DNA of 64,000 nt, from the NCBI GenBank assembly GCA_041394985.1, contig JAWLBI010000001.1, positions 2,418,001-2,482,000 on the forward strand, read 5' to 3'. This document shows, one piece after another, positions 8,074 to 16,914 of the stretch. Both the position numbers and the translations under genes were made by a program. How positions within the stretch are numbered: position 1 is the stretch's first letter; each line of letters starts with the position of its first letter. This DNA is from JAGLON01 sp041394985 (lineage in GTDB: Bacteria; Zixibacteria; MSB-5A5; GN15; JAAZOE01). The notes under the pieces were generated by a model. It did not search any database and was not told the DNA's origin. It was given only the letters and a program-made list of their open reading frames with translations.

Positions 8074-9420
8074 ATGGAGAAGAAGAAGAGTAAAAAGAAA
8101 CCCTTACTCATCACGTTGGCTATAGTCGTTGTCGCTGCTTTAGTCGTACTCGTATTGTTCAGCGATCGGCAAGGCGGCGAGGCCGTTCAGACCCAGGTCG
8201 TGAAGCGGGCGGATATCATATCCGAAGTATCCGGTTCCGGTCGGGTCGAACCGAAGACCGCCGTCAATATAATTTCGGAGGTAAATGCCGAAATTATTGC
8301 ACTGCCGGTCAAGGAGGGGGACTTCGTACGCGAAGGGCAGATGCTGGTGCAGCTCGATACGGTGCAGCTCAAATCGGATATGGAATCGGCGTTGTTTTCA
8401 TCACAGGAAATCCAGGCGCGGGTTGAAGGCGCCAAGGTACTGCTGGAGCAGTACAAGGATGAGTTTACTCGTCAAGAAGGACTGTGGGCGAAGAAGTTGA
8501 CGTCGGAACAGGTATATCTGAATGCGAAATATACGTATCAACGGCAGCAATCCGAATATGAAGCATGGGTTCAGCAGAAGAATTCCGCGGCGTCTCGGCT
8601 GGAGAAAGCTCGCGATAATCTGAGTAAGACGAGGATCAAGTCTCCGATGAACGGTATCGTGACGCTGGTTGATGCGGAGAAGGGTGAAATCGCCCAGGCG
8701 CAGACCTCGTTCACGCAGGGGAAGACATTGATGGTCGTGTCTGATTTGTCGGCATTCGAGATTGAAGTCGAAATCGACGAGACGGACATCAAGGATCTCG
8801 AACTGGGTCAGCGGGCCAAGGTCGAGATCGATGCGTTTCCGGATACGGTATTCGCCGGCAAAGTCGTAGAGATCGGCAATACGGCGACGACGTCAGGATT
8901 CGGATCCAACGACCAGTCGACGAATTTCAAGGTGAAGGTTGCCTTGACCGAATTGCATCCGAAGATTCGTCCGGGAATGTCATCGACGGTCGATATCGTG
9001 ACGAGCGAGCACCTGGATGTCGTGGCTGTCCCGATTCAGGCGGTCGTCATGCGGAAATTTACGCCGGATTCCCTGGAAGCGTTTCGCGCGGGGATATCGG
9101 AGACTGAGGCAGATACTGCCGAGCAGCACAAGGTCGATGGAAATGTCGCATATGCCGCTGAAGAGGGGGAGTCGGTCGATGCCAAAGGCTCGGAAAATGA
9201 AGAGAAGATCGATGTCAAGGGTGTTTTCGTGAACAATGAAGGCGTCGCGAAGTTCATCGAAATCAAAACGGGCATTGCCGACCAGCAAAACTATGAGGTA
9301 CTGTCGGGAATCGAGCCCGATGCCGAGGTGATTACCGGCAGTTTCCAGACGCTGCGAACGATTTCCGACGGCGACAAAATCATCGTGATGAATATCGATA
9401 AGAATGTGAAAAAAGAATAA
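8074..9420 (+). CDS. MacA-like periplasmic adaptor (membrane fusion protein)
   Basis: Bridges the inner-membrane ABC transporter to the TolC channel. There are 448 residues from the ATG at 8074, preceded by AGAAGG; upstream in-frame codons overlap the TolC gene. A basic N-terminus precedes one membrane anchor (about 11-29), then the split lipoyl/barrel-sandwich halves (PVKEGDFVREGQMLVQLD and KTRIKSPMNGIV) around an alpha-helical hairpin (about 110-185), and a beta-barrel region. An acidic insert (about 345-400) before the last beta domain is unusual in length. Order TolC, adaptor, ATPase, permease, permease fits the MacAB type. The substrate cannot be told from sequence. Confidence 0.93.
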   Translation: MEKKKSKKKPLLITLAIVVVAALVVLVLFSDRQGGEAVQTQVVKRADIISEVSGSGRVEPKTAVNIISEVNAEIIALPVKEGDFVREGQMLVQLDTVQLKSDMESALFSSQEIQARVEGAKVLLEQYKDEFTRQEGLWAKKLTSEQVYLNAKYTYQRQQSEYEAWVQQKNSAASRLEKARDNLSKTRIKSPMNGIVTLVDAEKGEIAQAQTSFTQGKTLMVVSDLSAFEIEVEIDETDIKDLELGQRAKVEIDAFPDTVFAGKVVEIGNTATTSGFGSNDQSTNFKVKVALTELHPKIRPGMSSTVDIVTSEHLDVVAVPIQAVVMRKFTPDSLEAFRAGISETEADTAEQHKVDGNVAYAAEEGESVDAKGSENEEKIDVKGVFVNNEGVAKFIEIKTGIADQQNYEVLSGIEPDAEVITGSFQTLRTISDGDKIIVMNIDKNVKKE

Positions 9421-9431
9421 GGAAATCCGCC

Positions 9432-10121
9432 ATGAGCCTGATTGAAGTCTCGAATTTGTGGAAGACATATGACATGGGCAACGAAAAGGTCAATGCCCTT
9501 CAGGGCGTATCGCTCAAGATAGAAAAAGGCGAATACGTTGCGATTATGGGGCCGTCGGGCTCGGGCAAATCGACGCTGATGAATCTGATCGGGTGTCTCG
9601 ATACGCCTTCGCAGGGAACATATTTATTGAATGGTCAGGCGGTGGCGTCGATGGATGATAATGAACTGGCGCGGATTCGGAATAAGGAAATCGGTTTCGT
9701 GTTCCAGACGTTCAATCTGTTGCCGCGGGCGACATCGCTGCATAATGTCGAGTTGCCGTTGATTTATAACGGGACGTCTCGCGAGGGGCGACGCGAGAAG
9801 GCGGAACTCGCTCTGGGGAAGGTCGGTCTGAGCGATCGTATGATGCACAAGCCGAACGAGTTGTCCGGCGGGCAGCGGCAGCGTGTGGCGATAGCGCGGG
9901 CGCTGGTCAATGATCCGTCGATTATTCTGGCTGACGAACCGACGGGAAACCTCGATACCAATACCGGCGAAGAGATCATGGAATTGATTCAGGAGTTGAA
10001 TAACCAGGGGAATACGGTCATTGTTGTGACGCATGAATATGAAATCGCCAAAAAGGCGCAGCGGATTATATTTATCCGTGACGGATTAATCGAGAAGGAA
10101 GAATATAAAAAGGCGAGTTAA
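9432..10121 (+). CDS. MacB/LolD-type ABC transporter ATPase
   Basis: Energises the neighbouring FtsX-like permeases. The 229 residues contain Walker A GPSGSGKST (about 40-48), Q-loop VFQTFNLLPRAT, signature LSGGQRQRVAIARAL, Walker B with D-loop IILADEPTGNLDT, and switch His in VTHEYEIA. The -LPRATSLHNVELPLIY- stretch is characteristic of the MacB/LolD group. Unlike E. coli MacB, the ATPase is a separate polypeptide. It lies 11 bases after the adaptor gene and 33 bases before the first permease. Confidence 0.97.
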   Translation: MSLIEVSNLWKTYDMGNEKVNALQGVSLKIEKGEYVAIMGPSGSGKSTLMNLIGCLDTPSQGTYLLNGQAVASMDDNELARIRNKEIGFVFQTFNLLPRATSLHNVELPLIYNGTSREGRREKAELALGKVGLSDRMMHKPNELSGGQRQRVAIARALVNDPSIILADEPTGNLDTNTGEEIMELIQELNNQGNTVIVVTHEYEIAKKAQRIIFIRDGLIEKEEYKKAS

Positions 10122-10154
10122 CGGTCGCATAGCGCGGTGTGGTAGGTAGGAGTA

Positions 10155-11378
10155 GTGTTCGACTTAGAAGCTTTCAAAATCGGTCTCCAATCGATCTGGG
10201 CTAACAAACTCCGGTCAATTCTGACGACAATCGGGGTTTGTTTCGGCATTCTATCGGTCATCGGCATTATTTCATTGATGGAAGCGATGATGGATGGAAT
10301 CGAGGAATCGCTCAGTGTTCTCGGTCCTTCGACGTTTGTCGTGAATAAGTTCGGCATGATCACGTCTCGCGATGATTTTCTCAAGGCGATGAAGCGAAAA
10401 GACCTGACTCTTGAGGATCGTGATGCCATCGATGATGTGTGTGTCGATTGCGACGAGGTGGCGGCTCGGTGTTACCGGACGAATTCAGTAAAGCGGGGGA
10501 GTGAAATTCTGAATAATGTGCCGGTCATCGGCGCGACGGCGAATTTCATTGATGTGATCGATTTTGAAGTCGATCAGGGGCGGTTTTTCACGGATCTGGA
10601 ATATCAGCATAATCGGCAGGTCATTTTCGTGGGACCGACGATCGTGGAAGAGTTATTCGATGAGAATGTCGACCCGATCGGCCGGACGATAAAAATTTCT
10701 GGACGGAAATACAAGATAATCGGCATCGCTAAAAAGCGCGGTTCGTCGATGGGGAATAATCAGGATAATTTTGCCGTCATGCCGCTGACGACTCAGACGA
10801 AGTTTTACGGACGTCCGAAACAGTTTATGGCGCTGGCGGTGAAGGCGACCTCGGTCGAGCGCGTTGAGTTCGCCCAGGAACAGGTACGGTCTGTTTTGCG
10901 GGCGAGGCGGGGAGTATCATATTATGATGATGATGATTTCTCCATTTTGACGGCTGAGAGTATCATGTCGTTTGTCGAGACAATCACATTGATGGCGCGA
11001 ATCGTTGTCGGCGGTATTGCATCGATTTCCATTGTTATCGGCGGCATCGTTATTATGAATATCATGATGGTTTCCGTGACGGAGCGAACGCGCGAGATCG
11101 GTATTCGGAAATCGATCGGGGCGATGAAGCGAAATATTATATTACAGTTCCTCTATGAGGCCCTGACGCTGACCCTGGTCGGAGGGATAATCGGAACCTC
11201 GATTGGAATTGCAGCGGCCGCCATTCTGGGCGGCATGATGGAAGTCGAGGTTCACGTGACATTCCTGTCTGTTTCGATGGGGATGGGAATATCGTTGATT
11301 GTCGGATTGTTTTTCGGAATATACCCGGCGATTAAGGCCGCGCGACTGGATCCTATCGAAGCCCTGAGATACGAGTAG
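10155..11378 (+). CDS. MacB-like ABC transporter permease (first of two)
   Basis: The 407 residues start at a GTG with AGGAG immediately upstream (spacing about 4); no nearby ATG preserves the N-terminal helix. Typical MacB/FtsX-like plan: N-terminal segment LRSILTTIGVCFGILSVIGI, a ~220-residue periplasmic MacB_PCD domain, then three C-terminal helices, including the conserved SVTERTREIGIRKSIGA coupling stretch after helix 2 and PAIKAARLDPIEALRYE at the end. The next gene, 6 bases on, is a paralogue, so the transporter is probably a heterodimer of permeases driven by one ATPase type. Confidence 0.95.
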   Translation: MFDLEAFKIGLQSIWANKLRSILTTIGVCFGILSVIGIISLMEAMMDGIEESLSVLGPSTFVVNKFGMITSRDDFLKAMKRKDLTLEDRDAIDDVCVDCDEVAARCYRTNSVKRGSEILNNVPVIGATANFIDVIDFEVDQGRFFTDLEYQHNRQVIFVGPTIVEELFDENVDPIGRTIKISGRKYKIIGIAKKRGSSMGNNQDNFAVMPLTTQTKFYGRPKQFMALAVKATSVERVEFAQEQVRSVLRARRGVSYYDDDDFSILTAESIMSFVETITLMARIVVGGIASISIVIGGIVIMNIMMVSVTERTREIGIRKSIGAMKRNIILQFLYEALTLTLVGGIIGTSIGIAAAAILGGMMEVEVHVTFLSVSMGMGISLIVGLFFGIYPAIKAARLDPIEALRYE

Positions 11379-11384
11379 GCGAAT

Positions 11385-12638
11385 ATGATTACGGCAGTAG
11401 AAATTAAAGAAGGCGTTATTTTAGCGCTCAGTTCGCTGAAGGCGAATAAATTCCGCTCCTTCATGACGATTCTCGGTGTTTTCATCGGAGTGGCGTCGGT
11501 TATTGCGATGGCGTCCATCATTGCCGGTCTTGATAATCAGGTCACGAAGGAGATTGAGGGGTTGGGATCGAATTCGATTTTCGTGACAAAATTTCCTCCC
11601 GATACCGATTATGGTAAACTCACGGAAGAAGAGCGAAATCGCAAGCCGATAGACTATGAGGCGACGCAGGCGATTTTGCAGAACTGCCCGTCGGTTGACG
11701 GCGTGGCGCCTCAAAATTACTATCGTGCTTCGGGCGGAAATATCGTCAAATATAAAAATAATCAGGCCAATTCGCCCTCGTTTTTCGGAACACTCCCCGA
11801 TTATCCTCGTGTAACGACTCGCAATGTCGTCAGGGGCAGATTTTTCAACGATTTGGATATGCAAAGGCGGGCGATGGTCTGCGTCATTGGCGATGATGTT
11901 GCCAAGGCGCTTTTTCCGTCGGAAGATCCGTTGTTGAAGCAGATTCGGGTCAATAATCGTCCGTTTACGGTTATTGGCGTTATGGAGAAGCTGGATGAAT
12001 CCATGTTCAATGACGGCGGGGGTAACAATAATTATGTGACGATTCCCTATTCGACATATGAAAAACTGATTCCCTGGGAAAAAGAGTTGTTTTTACAGGT
12101 ATCGGCGGTCAGTCTGGATAAAATGCCTCAGGCGATCGATGAAATCATTACGGTTATGCGCCGTATCCGAGGCGTTCCGTATGATAAGCCGAACGATTTC
12201 GACGTGTGGACTCAGGATCGATTGAAAGACATTGCGGGGGATATTGCCGCGGTTATTTATATGATTTCACTGTCAATTTCCGGGCTCGGATTACTCGTCG
12301 GCGGGATCGGCGTGGCGAATATTATGTTGGTATCGGTGACCGAGCGGACGCGAGAAATCGGGGTACGCAAGGCGCTGGGGGCCCGAAAAGTCAATATCTT
12401 ATGGCAATTTTTGACCGAGGCGATGACGCTTTCCGGGACGGGAGGGGTTATCGGAATTTTATTCGGTATTCTCATTGCATTCATCGTTAAATTAATCGGA
12501 AACTGGCCTTTCACCGTCTCAATAGTGTGGATAGTTATCGGTTTTACCGTGTCCGTTTCAGTTGGTTTAATCGCGGGAGTCTATCCTGCGTATAAAGCTG
12601 CGAGGACGGACCCGATAATATCGCTGCGATACGAATAA
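11385..12638 (+). CDS. MacB-like ABC transporter permease (second of two)
   Basis: The 417 residues follow the same architecture as the preceding gene: LKANKFRSFMTILGVFIGVA at the N-terminus, a large periplasmic domain, SVTERTREIGVRKALGARK between C-terminal helices, and a C-terminal PAYKAARTDPIISLRYE. The two permeases are clearly homologous but diverged throughout the periplasmic domain, so they are not a recent duplication. The ATG at 11385 lies 6 bases after the previous stop. Probably co-translated with the ATPase and first permease. The substrate is unknown; MacAB-like systems export lipopeptides, toxins or macrolides in other bacteria. Confidence 0.95.
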   Translation: MITAVEIKEGVILALSSLKANKFRSFMTILGVFIGVASVIAMASIIAGLDNQVTKEIEGLGSNSIFVTKFPPDTDYGKLTEEERNRKPIDYEATQAILQNCPSVDGVAPQNYYRASGGNIVKYKNNQANSPSFFGTLPDYPRVTTRNVVRGRFFNDLDMQRRAMVCVIGDDVAKALFPSEDPLLKQIRVNNRPFTVIGVMEKLDESMFNDGGGNNNYVTIPYSTYEKLIPWEKELFLQVSAVSLDKMPQAIDEIITVMRRIRGVPYDKPNDFDVWTQDRLKDIAGDIAAVIYMISLSISGLGLLVGGIGVANIMLVSVTERTREIGVRKALGARKVNILWQFLTEAMTLSGTGGVIGILFGILIAFIVKLIGNWPFTVSIVWIVIGFTVSVSVGLIAGVYPAYKAARTDPIISLRYE

Positions 12639-12700
12639 GTGCTTGCCTGTAACAGGGCGGCCTTATAGATTGCGGTACACTAATAAGATAGGCGGTGAAA

Positions 12701-14017
12701 ATGTACAGACGTTTCTCTTTCGGTATTTTCATTACCATTCTGTTGTGTTCTTTTGCCTGGGTATCGGCCGATCAGACCGGGTTTCGGAATACATCCGAGT
12801 TTGGGGAACCTCGTTTCGCAATCGACGCTGTTGATTTTCGCACCGTGCACGAGGACGTGAACCGGATAGAGGTCTATTACAAAATTTTTTATAATGGACT
12901 GAGTTATCAGAAGACCGATTCGGGATATATCGCGGATTATCAGGTGGATATCGTCATTGAAGGGGATAATGACGAACAGATCGAGGCGATAACGAAGCAG
13001 GGAACGATTCGGTTGAAATCGTATGCCGAGACGCGGCGCGAAGAAGATTTTCTTATCAATGTGATATCGACGATGTATGGTCCGCAGGATTTAAAGATTC
13101 GGGCCTTTTTACGTGATGGCGAGGGAAATCTGCTGGGTAGTGTGGAAGAAGATCTGGACAGGCGGAAATACTGGGAGAAATACCCGACGATTTCTCGAGT
13201 TGAATTTGCGCAACAGATAGCGCCGCAGACAGATAGCGCCAAATTCGTCAAGCATGGGTATCGCGTGATCCCGAGCGTCTCGAAGACGTTCGGCGGGACG
13301 ATTGACAGTATGTTGACGTTTTATCATGAAGTATATCCGGGGCGGGCGCAGGACCAGCAAATGAAGCTGATAACTCGCCTGTATATGCGGAACAAAGGCG
13401 CATTGTACGTTGACACGATGGAAATCGGTGAGGTAACTGAAATCATTCCGGTAGCGAAGTCGATAAATGTCGCATCGTTTCCGCCGGGTGATTATGATCT
13501 GGAATTGGAGTTAATCGGCAGACGGGGAAAGGAGTACAACGAACATAAAGAGGAATTCGAGCTGGAATTGACGGCCGAGAGTATTTTCCAGGCCGATTAC
13601 AAGGCCGCGGTTGATATGCTGAAGTATCTGGCGACCAGCGATGAGCTCAATAAGCTGAAAAAGGCCGAGACCGACGAAGAACGTTTGCAGGCCTGGGAAG
13701 AGTTTTGGGCGCTGAGACAGCAGGGCGGGAATGACCGCATAAATCCGACGAAATTGGAATATTTCCGGCGAATCCGTCATGCGAACCGATATTTCGGTAT
13801 CCTGAATAAGGAAGGCTGGAAGACGACGCGAGGAATGGTGTATATTAAGTATGGCCCGCCTGATGAGGTGGAAGATTATCCATTTGAACTCGGTGTCAAA
13901 CCGTATCAGCTCTGGCTGTATTACAGGATCAACCCGCCCCGGAAGTTCACATTCGTGGACGAATGGGGAGACGGAAACTATGAATTACAACCGCCCTATG
14001 ATGGGATAGCATATTAG
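12701..14017 (+). CDS. GWxTD-domain secreted protein (first of a pair)
   Basis: There are 438 residues from ATG 12701; a GTG two codons upstream (12695) is an alternative, both served by AGGCGG. An N-terminal signal peptide ends near FAWVSA. The C-terminal part has the GWxTD motif region (GWKTTRGMVYIKYGPPDEVE, about 370-390) followed by aromatic beta strands (YQLWLYYRINP). This domain family is known from Bacteroidota and FCB candidate phyla; its biochemical role is not established. The N-terminal ~250 residues look like beta-sandwich repeats. It is placed 62 bases after the permease and 7 bases before a homologous gene, suggesting that both act with the export system or in the envelope. Confidence 0.85.
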   Translation: MYRRFSFGIFITILLCSFAWVSADQTGFRNTSEFGEPRFAIDAVDFRTVHEDVNRIEVYYKIFYNGLSYQKTDSGYIADYQVDIVIEGDNDEQIEAITKQGTIRLKSYAETRREEDFLINVISTMYGPQDLKIRAFLRDGEGNLLGSVEEDLDRRKYWEKYPTISRVEFAQQIAPQTDSAKFVKHGYRVIPSVSKTFGGTIDSMLTFYHEVYPGRAQDQQMKLITRLYMRNKGALYVDTMEIGEVTEIIPVAKSINVASFPPGDYDLELELIGRRGKEYNEHKEEFELELTAESIFQADYKAAVDMLKYLATSDELNKLKKAETDEERLQAWEEFWALRQQGGNDRINPTKLEYFRRIRHANRYFGILNKEGWKTTRGMVYIKYGPPDEVEDYPFELGVKPYQLWLYYRINPPRKFTFVDEWGDGNYELQPPYDGIAY

Positions 14018-14024
14018 GTGACAT

Positions 14025-15470
14025 ATGAAGCGATTTTTACTCTTCTCGATAGCGATGTGTATCGCAGCAGCGTCAATAGGTGCGGAGACTGAAAATGACA
14101 GTTTGACTATTGCAGGAGATGCGGCCGTGTTTCGTAATCCCGCCGATGGGAATCCGTATATCGAGTGTTATTTCGGAATCCTGCGGGATGAACTCGGCTT
14201 TATCGGCACGGACACGGGAGAAGTCCGTTATGCCGGTGTGTATTTGACGGCCCGATTGTTGAAAAGCACGGTAGAGGAAGTTTCTTCCGCGCAGACATAT
14301 TTCGTGACCAGTGTGACCGGGGAGGAAGAGGAAAAGCGCCCCGGAATCCAGTTATTCGATTTATTAACGATGCCGGCCGAACCGGGGTCGTATACGATCG
14401 AGTTCAGCGCTATCGATAATGTGTCGAAGCGTGCAGGGCAGGTCGTAAAGCAGATAAGCGTTCCGGATTTCCAGGGAGCGGGATTCACGTCAAGCGATCT
14501 GGAGCTGGCATTTATGATTGAGCCGGTTGGGGACGATGAAAGACCGGCGGGTAATCCTCGATTAGTGAAAGAGGATCGCCTGGTAATGCCCAATCCGAAG
14601 GGTGTGTTTACCGAAGGGCGTCATGGTTCGGTTTATGTCTATTCGGAATTGTATGGTATGCCCGAATCAGGAGAGAGTGATCGTACCCTGACATTTCGTT
14701 TTTCAATTAAGGATGCCCTCGGAAACACCATAAAGAAGTTCGACGAGAAGGAGTTTGCGATTCCCGGTGAATCGGTCGTCATTTCGGATATGTTGAATAT
14801 CGAGGATATCGAACCCGGTGAATACATGCTGCTATTACAGGCCTCGATGGGGCCTCGTGATATGGCGTATGCCATCAAGCCGTTTTATGTGATGTCGAAA
14901 TCCGAGGATATGATCGAACAGCGGCGGATGGCCGATATCGAATTGATGGTGAATATCGCCTGGTATCATATGTCGGAGGCCGAGAAGATTAACGTACAGA
15001 AGCTGACGCCCGAGGGGAAAGTTAACTTCGTGAAGCAGTTTTGGCGCTCGAGAGACGATGACCCCTCGAATCCGGAAAATCCTATTTACGACGAGGTGGT
15101 GCGGAGGTATGTTTTCGCCAATGAGAACTTCTCGACGTTCGAGGGAGAAAACGACGGGTGGAAGACCGACCGCGGGCGCGTATATATTTCGTACGGCCCG
15201 TATGACGAGGTCGAGACATATGATCTGGATGCCCGGCGGTACCCTTATATAAAATGGACCTATTATGATTTAGAGGGACGGCAATTGTTTATCTTCGCCA
15301 ATGATATGACGGCGGGAGTCGGCAATTATCGCCTGGTTCATTCGACACACCCACACGAGAAGTATGATCCGGCCTGGCAGCAGATTCTGGAAGAAACGAT
15401 TTCCAATGAAAACGACTGGCGGGATCCTCGAGATCAGACCTGGCAATCGCCATCCGGCAAAGACCATTAA
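14025..15470 (+). CDS. GWxTD-domain secreted protein (second of a pair)
   Basis: The 481 residues begin with a signal peptide ending near AASIGA. The C-terminal GWxTD region (DGWKTDRGRVYISYGPYDEV, about 377-397) is followed by YPYIKWTYYDLEG and RQLFIFANDM. It is homologous to the preceding gene over the last third (FVKQFWRSRDDDP aligns with EEFWALRQQGG) but has a different N-terminal half. It starts 7 bases after the previous stop, so the two are surely co-transcribed. Function is unknown; the pair probably forms a periplasmic or outer-membrane-associated complex. Confidence 0.85.
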   Translation: MKRFLLFSIAMCIAAASIGAETENDSLTIAGDAAVFRNPADGNPYIECYFGILRDELGFIGTDTGEVRYAGVYLTARLLKSTVEEVSSAQTYFVTSVTGEEEEKRPGIQLFDLLTMPAEPGSYTIEFSAIDNVSKRAGQVVKQISVPDFQGAGFTSSDLELAFMIEPVGDDERPAGNPRLVKEDRLVMPNPKGVFTEGRHGSVYVYSELYGMPESGESDRTLTFRFSIKDALGNTIKKFDEKEFAIPGESVVISDMLNIEDIEPGEYMLLLQASMGPRDMAYAIKPFYVMSKSEDMIEQRRMADIELMVNIAWYHMSEAEKINVQKLTPEGKVNFVKQFWRSRDDDPSNPENPIYDEVVRRYVFANENFSTFEGENDGWKTDRGRVYISYGPYDEVETYDLDARRYPYIKWTYYDLEGRQLFIFANDMTAGVGNYRLVHSTHPHEKYDPAWQQILEETISNENDWRDPRDQTWQSPSGKDH

Positions 15471-15473
15471 TAA

Positions 15474-15504
15474 AAAAGCCCCGATACATCGGGGCTTTTT
15501 TTTT
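15474..15504. terminator. Bidirectional terminator between convergent genes
   Basis: AAGCCCCGAT (15476-15485) pairs with ATCGGGGCTT (15488-15497); A run on the left and T run on the right, so it works for both the GWxTD operon (+) and the HesB-like gene (-), whose stops flank it. Confidence 0.9.
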
Positions 15505-15522
15505 GAAATCTATGTGACAGGA

Positions 15523-15876
15523 CTATTCGCTGCCGCAACCGTGATCTCCGGTGCCGCAACTGCCGCAGTCCATACCTTCAGGTTTTGTCTTTGTGGAGAT
15601 AGTAAAACCGCGCTGATTCGGGCCGTTGTCGATGAAGTCGATCATCACGCCGCCGAATTGCTGTAACTGGTCTACCAATGATGGGTGCATATACACTTCG
15701 ATGCCTTGAGAAGTGTAGGAAGTCAATCCGTCTACGGGCTCATCCAGAGCCAATCCCAGAACGGGACCGCTTCAGCCATAGCCCATAAAGTTGACAAACA
15801 GGTTTTTGCCTTTGGCGCTTTCGCCCTGCAGGACTTTACCCAGTTCCTGCCCGGCCATATCGGATATTGTTACCAT
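15523..15876 (-). CDS. HesB/IscA-like protein, predicted selenoprotein (in-frame TGA = Sec35)
   Basis: The 117-residue frame runs from ATG 15876 to TAG 15523, interrupted once by TGA at 15774-15772 (residue 35). The reading MGYG-U-SGPVLGLALDEP matches the HesB/IscA core, where this residue is the first cluster-binding Cys (G-C-S-G). Homology continues after the TGA through IDFIDNG and ends in a Cys-rich tail (DCGSCGTGDHGCGSE). Selenoproteins of the HesB-like family with U at this position are known. A hairpin GGCUC-UGGAU-GAGCC (15751-15737) begins 21 bases after the UGA, with G in the second loop position. AGGAGA lies upstream of the ATG. Likely role: iron-sulfur or redox chemistry. Standard gene calling would report only the part after the TGA. 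Confidence 0.85.
15737..15751 (-). promoter_or_regulatory. Candidate SECIS hairpin of the HesB-like gene
   Basis: Perfect 5-bp GC-rich stem GGCUC/GAGCC with loop UGGAU. The loop starts 26 bases after the UGA, inside the spacing range I recall for bacterial SECIS elements (about 16-37), and G is among its first two bases. Confidence 0.6.
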
Positions 15877-15969
15877 AGACTACAGGTCTCCTTTGCCGTT
15901 TCAACCGATCCGGTTATCAAAATGTTCCCGCTCGGTCTCAACCGTACATGTTAACGACAGAACAACCCC

Positions 15970-15997
15970 ATTATAACACATTGTCGGGCGGGGTAAA
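15970..15997 (-). promoter_or_regulatory. Sigma70-type promoter for the HesB-like gene
   Basis: Read on the - strand: TTTACC (15997-15992), 16-base spacer, perfect TATAAT (15975-15970). It sits about 95 bases before the ATG and after the terminator of the upstream DUF1573 gene, so the HesB-like gene has its own promoter. Confidence 0.55.
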
Positions 15998-16010
15998 GAG
16001 TAAAAATATA

Positions 16011-16047
16011 AAAAACCCGCCTTCGGTAAAGATTAAGGCGGGTTTTG
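16011..16047 (-). terminator. Terminator after the first DUF1573 gene
   Basis: On the - strand ACCCGCCTT... pairs with AAGGCGGGT (16035-16043 with 16015-16023), followed by T6. It lies 25 bases after the stop of the gene at 16072-16782. Confidence 0.85.
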
Positions 16048-16071
16048 TTCTGTTTTTGGCTAATCCGGGTG

Positions 16072-16782
16072 TTACTTCTTAGCACTTTCTGCGCCAATGA
16101 GGCGGCGTATAATGGGCAGCGAAAACCGGGTATGATTTTCGTCGTCGAATTCAAACGTGACGGATTTTTCAAATGCGTTTTCCAGGAAAGACTTATCGAT
16201 CGTTAATTTACAATCGGCCTTTTGTCCGGGGTCGATTTTATCGGGAAGGTCAATCTTGAAATAGCCGTTTGGAGAGCTGACGACTTTTACTGAGATCGCT
16301 TTATCTGAGACGTTCTCGATCGTGAAATCGGCCTCGGTGATATCGACACCGCCGGCTCGGGAAACGAACAGTCGGTACGGCTGGAAGACAGCCGGTTTGA
16401 TCGTCAATGGTTCGTGTGTTACCTCGGCGTTGAAGGTGAGCATGCGGCGGCCGGTACCGTCATCGGTGAGAACGGCGGGGTGTTTGAGTGTTTTGCCGTT
16501 GCGCTGGCCGGAGGAGAAAATAATTTCGAGGGCGGCGCTGTCGCCGGGGGCGATTTCCTTTTTATCCAGCGGAGCCTGGGTACAACCGCATCCCGGGATG
16601 ACTTTGAGAACTTTAAGGGTATCTTTACCGACTGATTTGAGCCAGAAGGTGTGGGAGGTTTTCGAATTATTCGGAACAAAACCGAAATCGAAGGAATCGT
16701 TCGGGATTTCGACTGCGGAAGTGGCCCATCCCAATCCGGATAAAAAGAGACAAACAAGCGTCATCAGAGCGGTTCGTTTCAT
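16072..16782 (-). CDS. DUF1573-domain exported protein (Cys form)
   Basis: The 236 residues start with a signal peptide ending around GWATSA. The DUF1573 core follows: DFGFVPNNSKTSHTFWLKSV, then PGCGCTQAPL (Cys at about 65 and 67), EIAPGDSAALEIIFSSG, and a C-terminal beta domain with one further Cys (KADCKL) and ending near IIRRLIG. GAGGAGG lies upstream of the ATG. DUF1573 proteins are periplasmic Ig-like domains of unknown biochemical role; the CGC pair suggests metal binding or thiol redox. It is one of four tandem paralogues, each with its own terminator. This one has a plain TGC codon and no SECIS-like hairpin after it. Confidence 0.9.
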   Translation of the reverse strand: MKRTALMTLVCLFLSGLGWATSAVEIPNDSFDFGFVPNNSKTSHTFWLKSVGKDTLKVLKVIPGCGCTQAPLDKKEIAPGDSAALEIIFSSGQRNGKTLKHPAVLTDDGTGRRMLTFNAEVTHEPLTIKPAVFQPYRLFVSRAGGVDITEADFTIENVSDKAISVKVVSSPNGYFKIDLPDKIDPGQKADCKLTIDKSFLENAFEKSVTFEFDDENHTRFSLPIIRRLIGAESAKK

Positions 16783-16859
16783 GGTAATTGATCCTCCTCA
16801 AACAAAGATCGTCGAGGCGCAACCTCGGATAATTAAGAATTCCTCAGAAACAACAATGT

Positions 16860-16893
16860 AAAAAAACCCGTCGAAACTTCAACGGGTTTTTTA
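16860..16893 (-). terminator. Terminator after the second DUF1573 gene
   Basis: AACCCGTTGAA / TTCGACGGGTT stem on the - strand followed by T7; 22 bases after the stop at 16915. Confidence 0.85.
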
Positions 16894-16914
16894 TGAATTG
16901 GTTTCCAAAAATCT

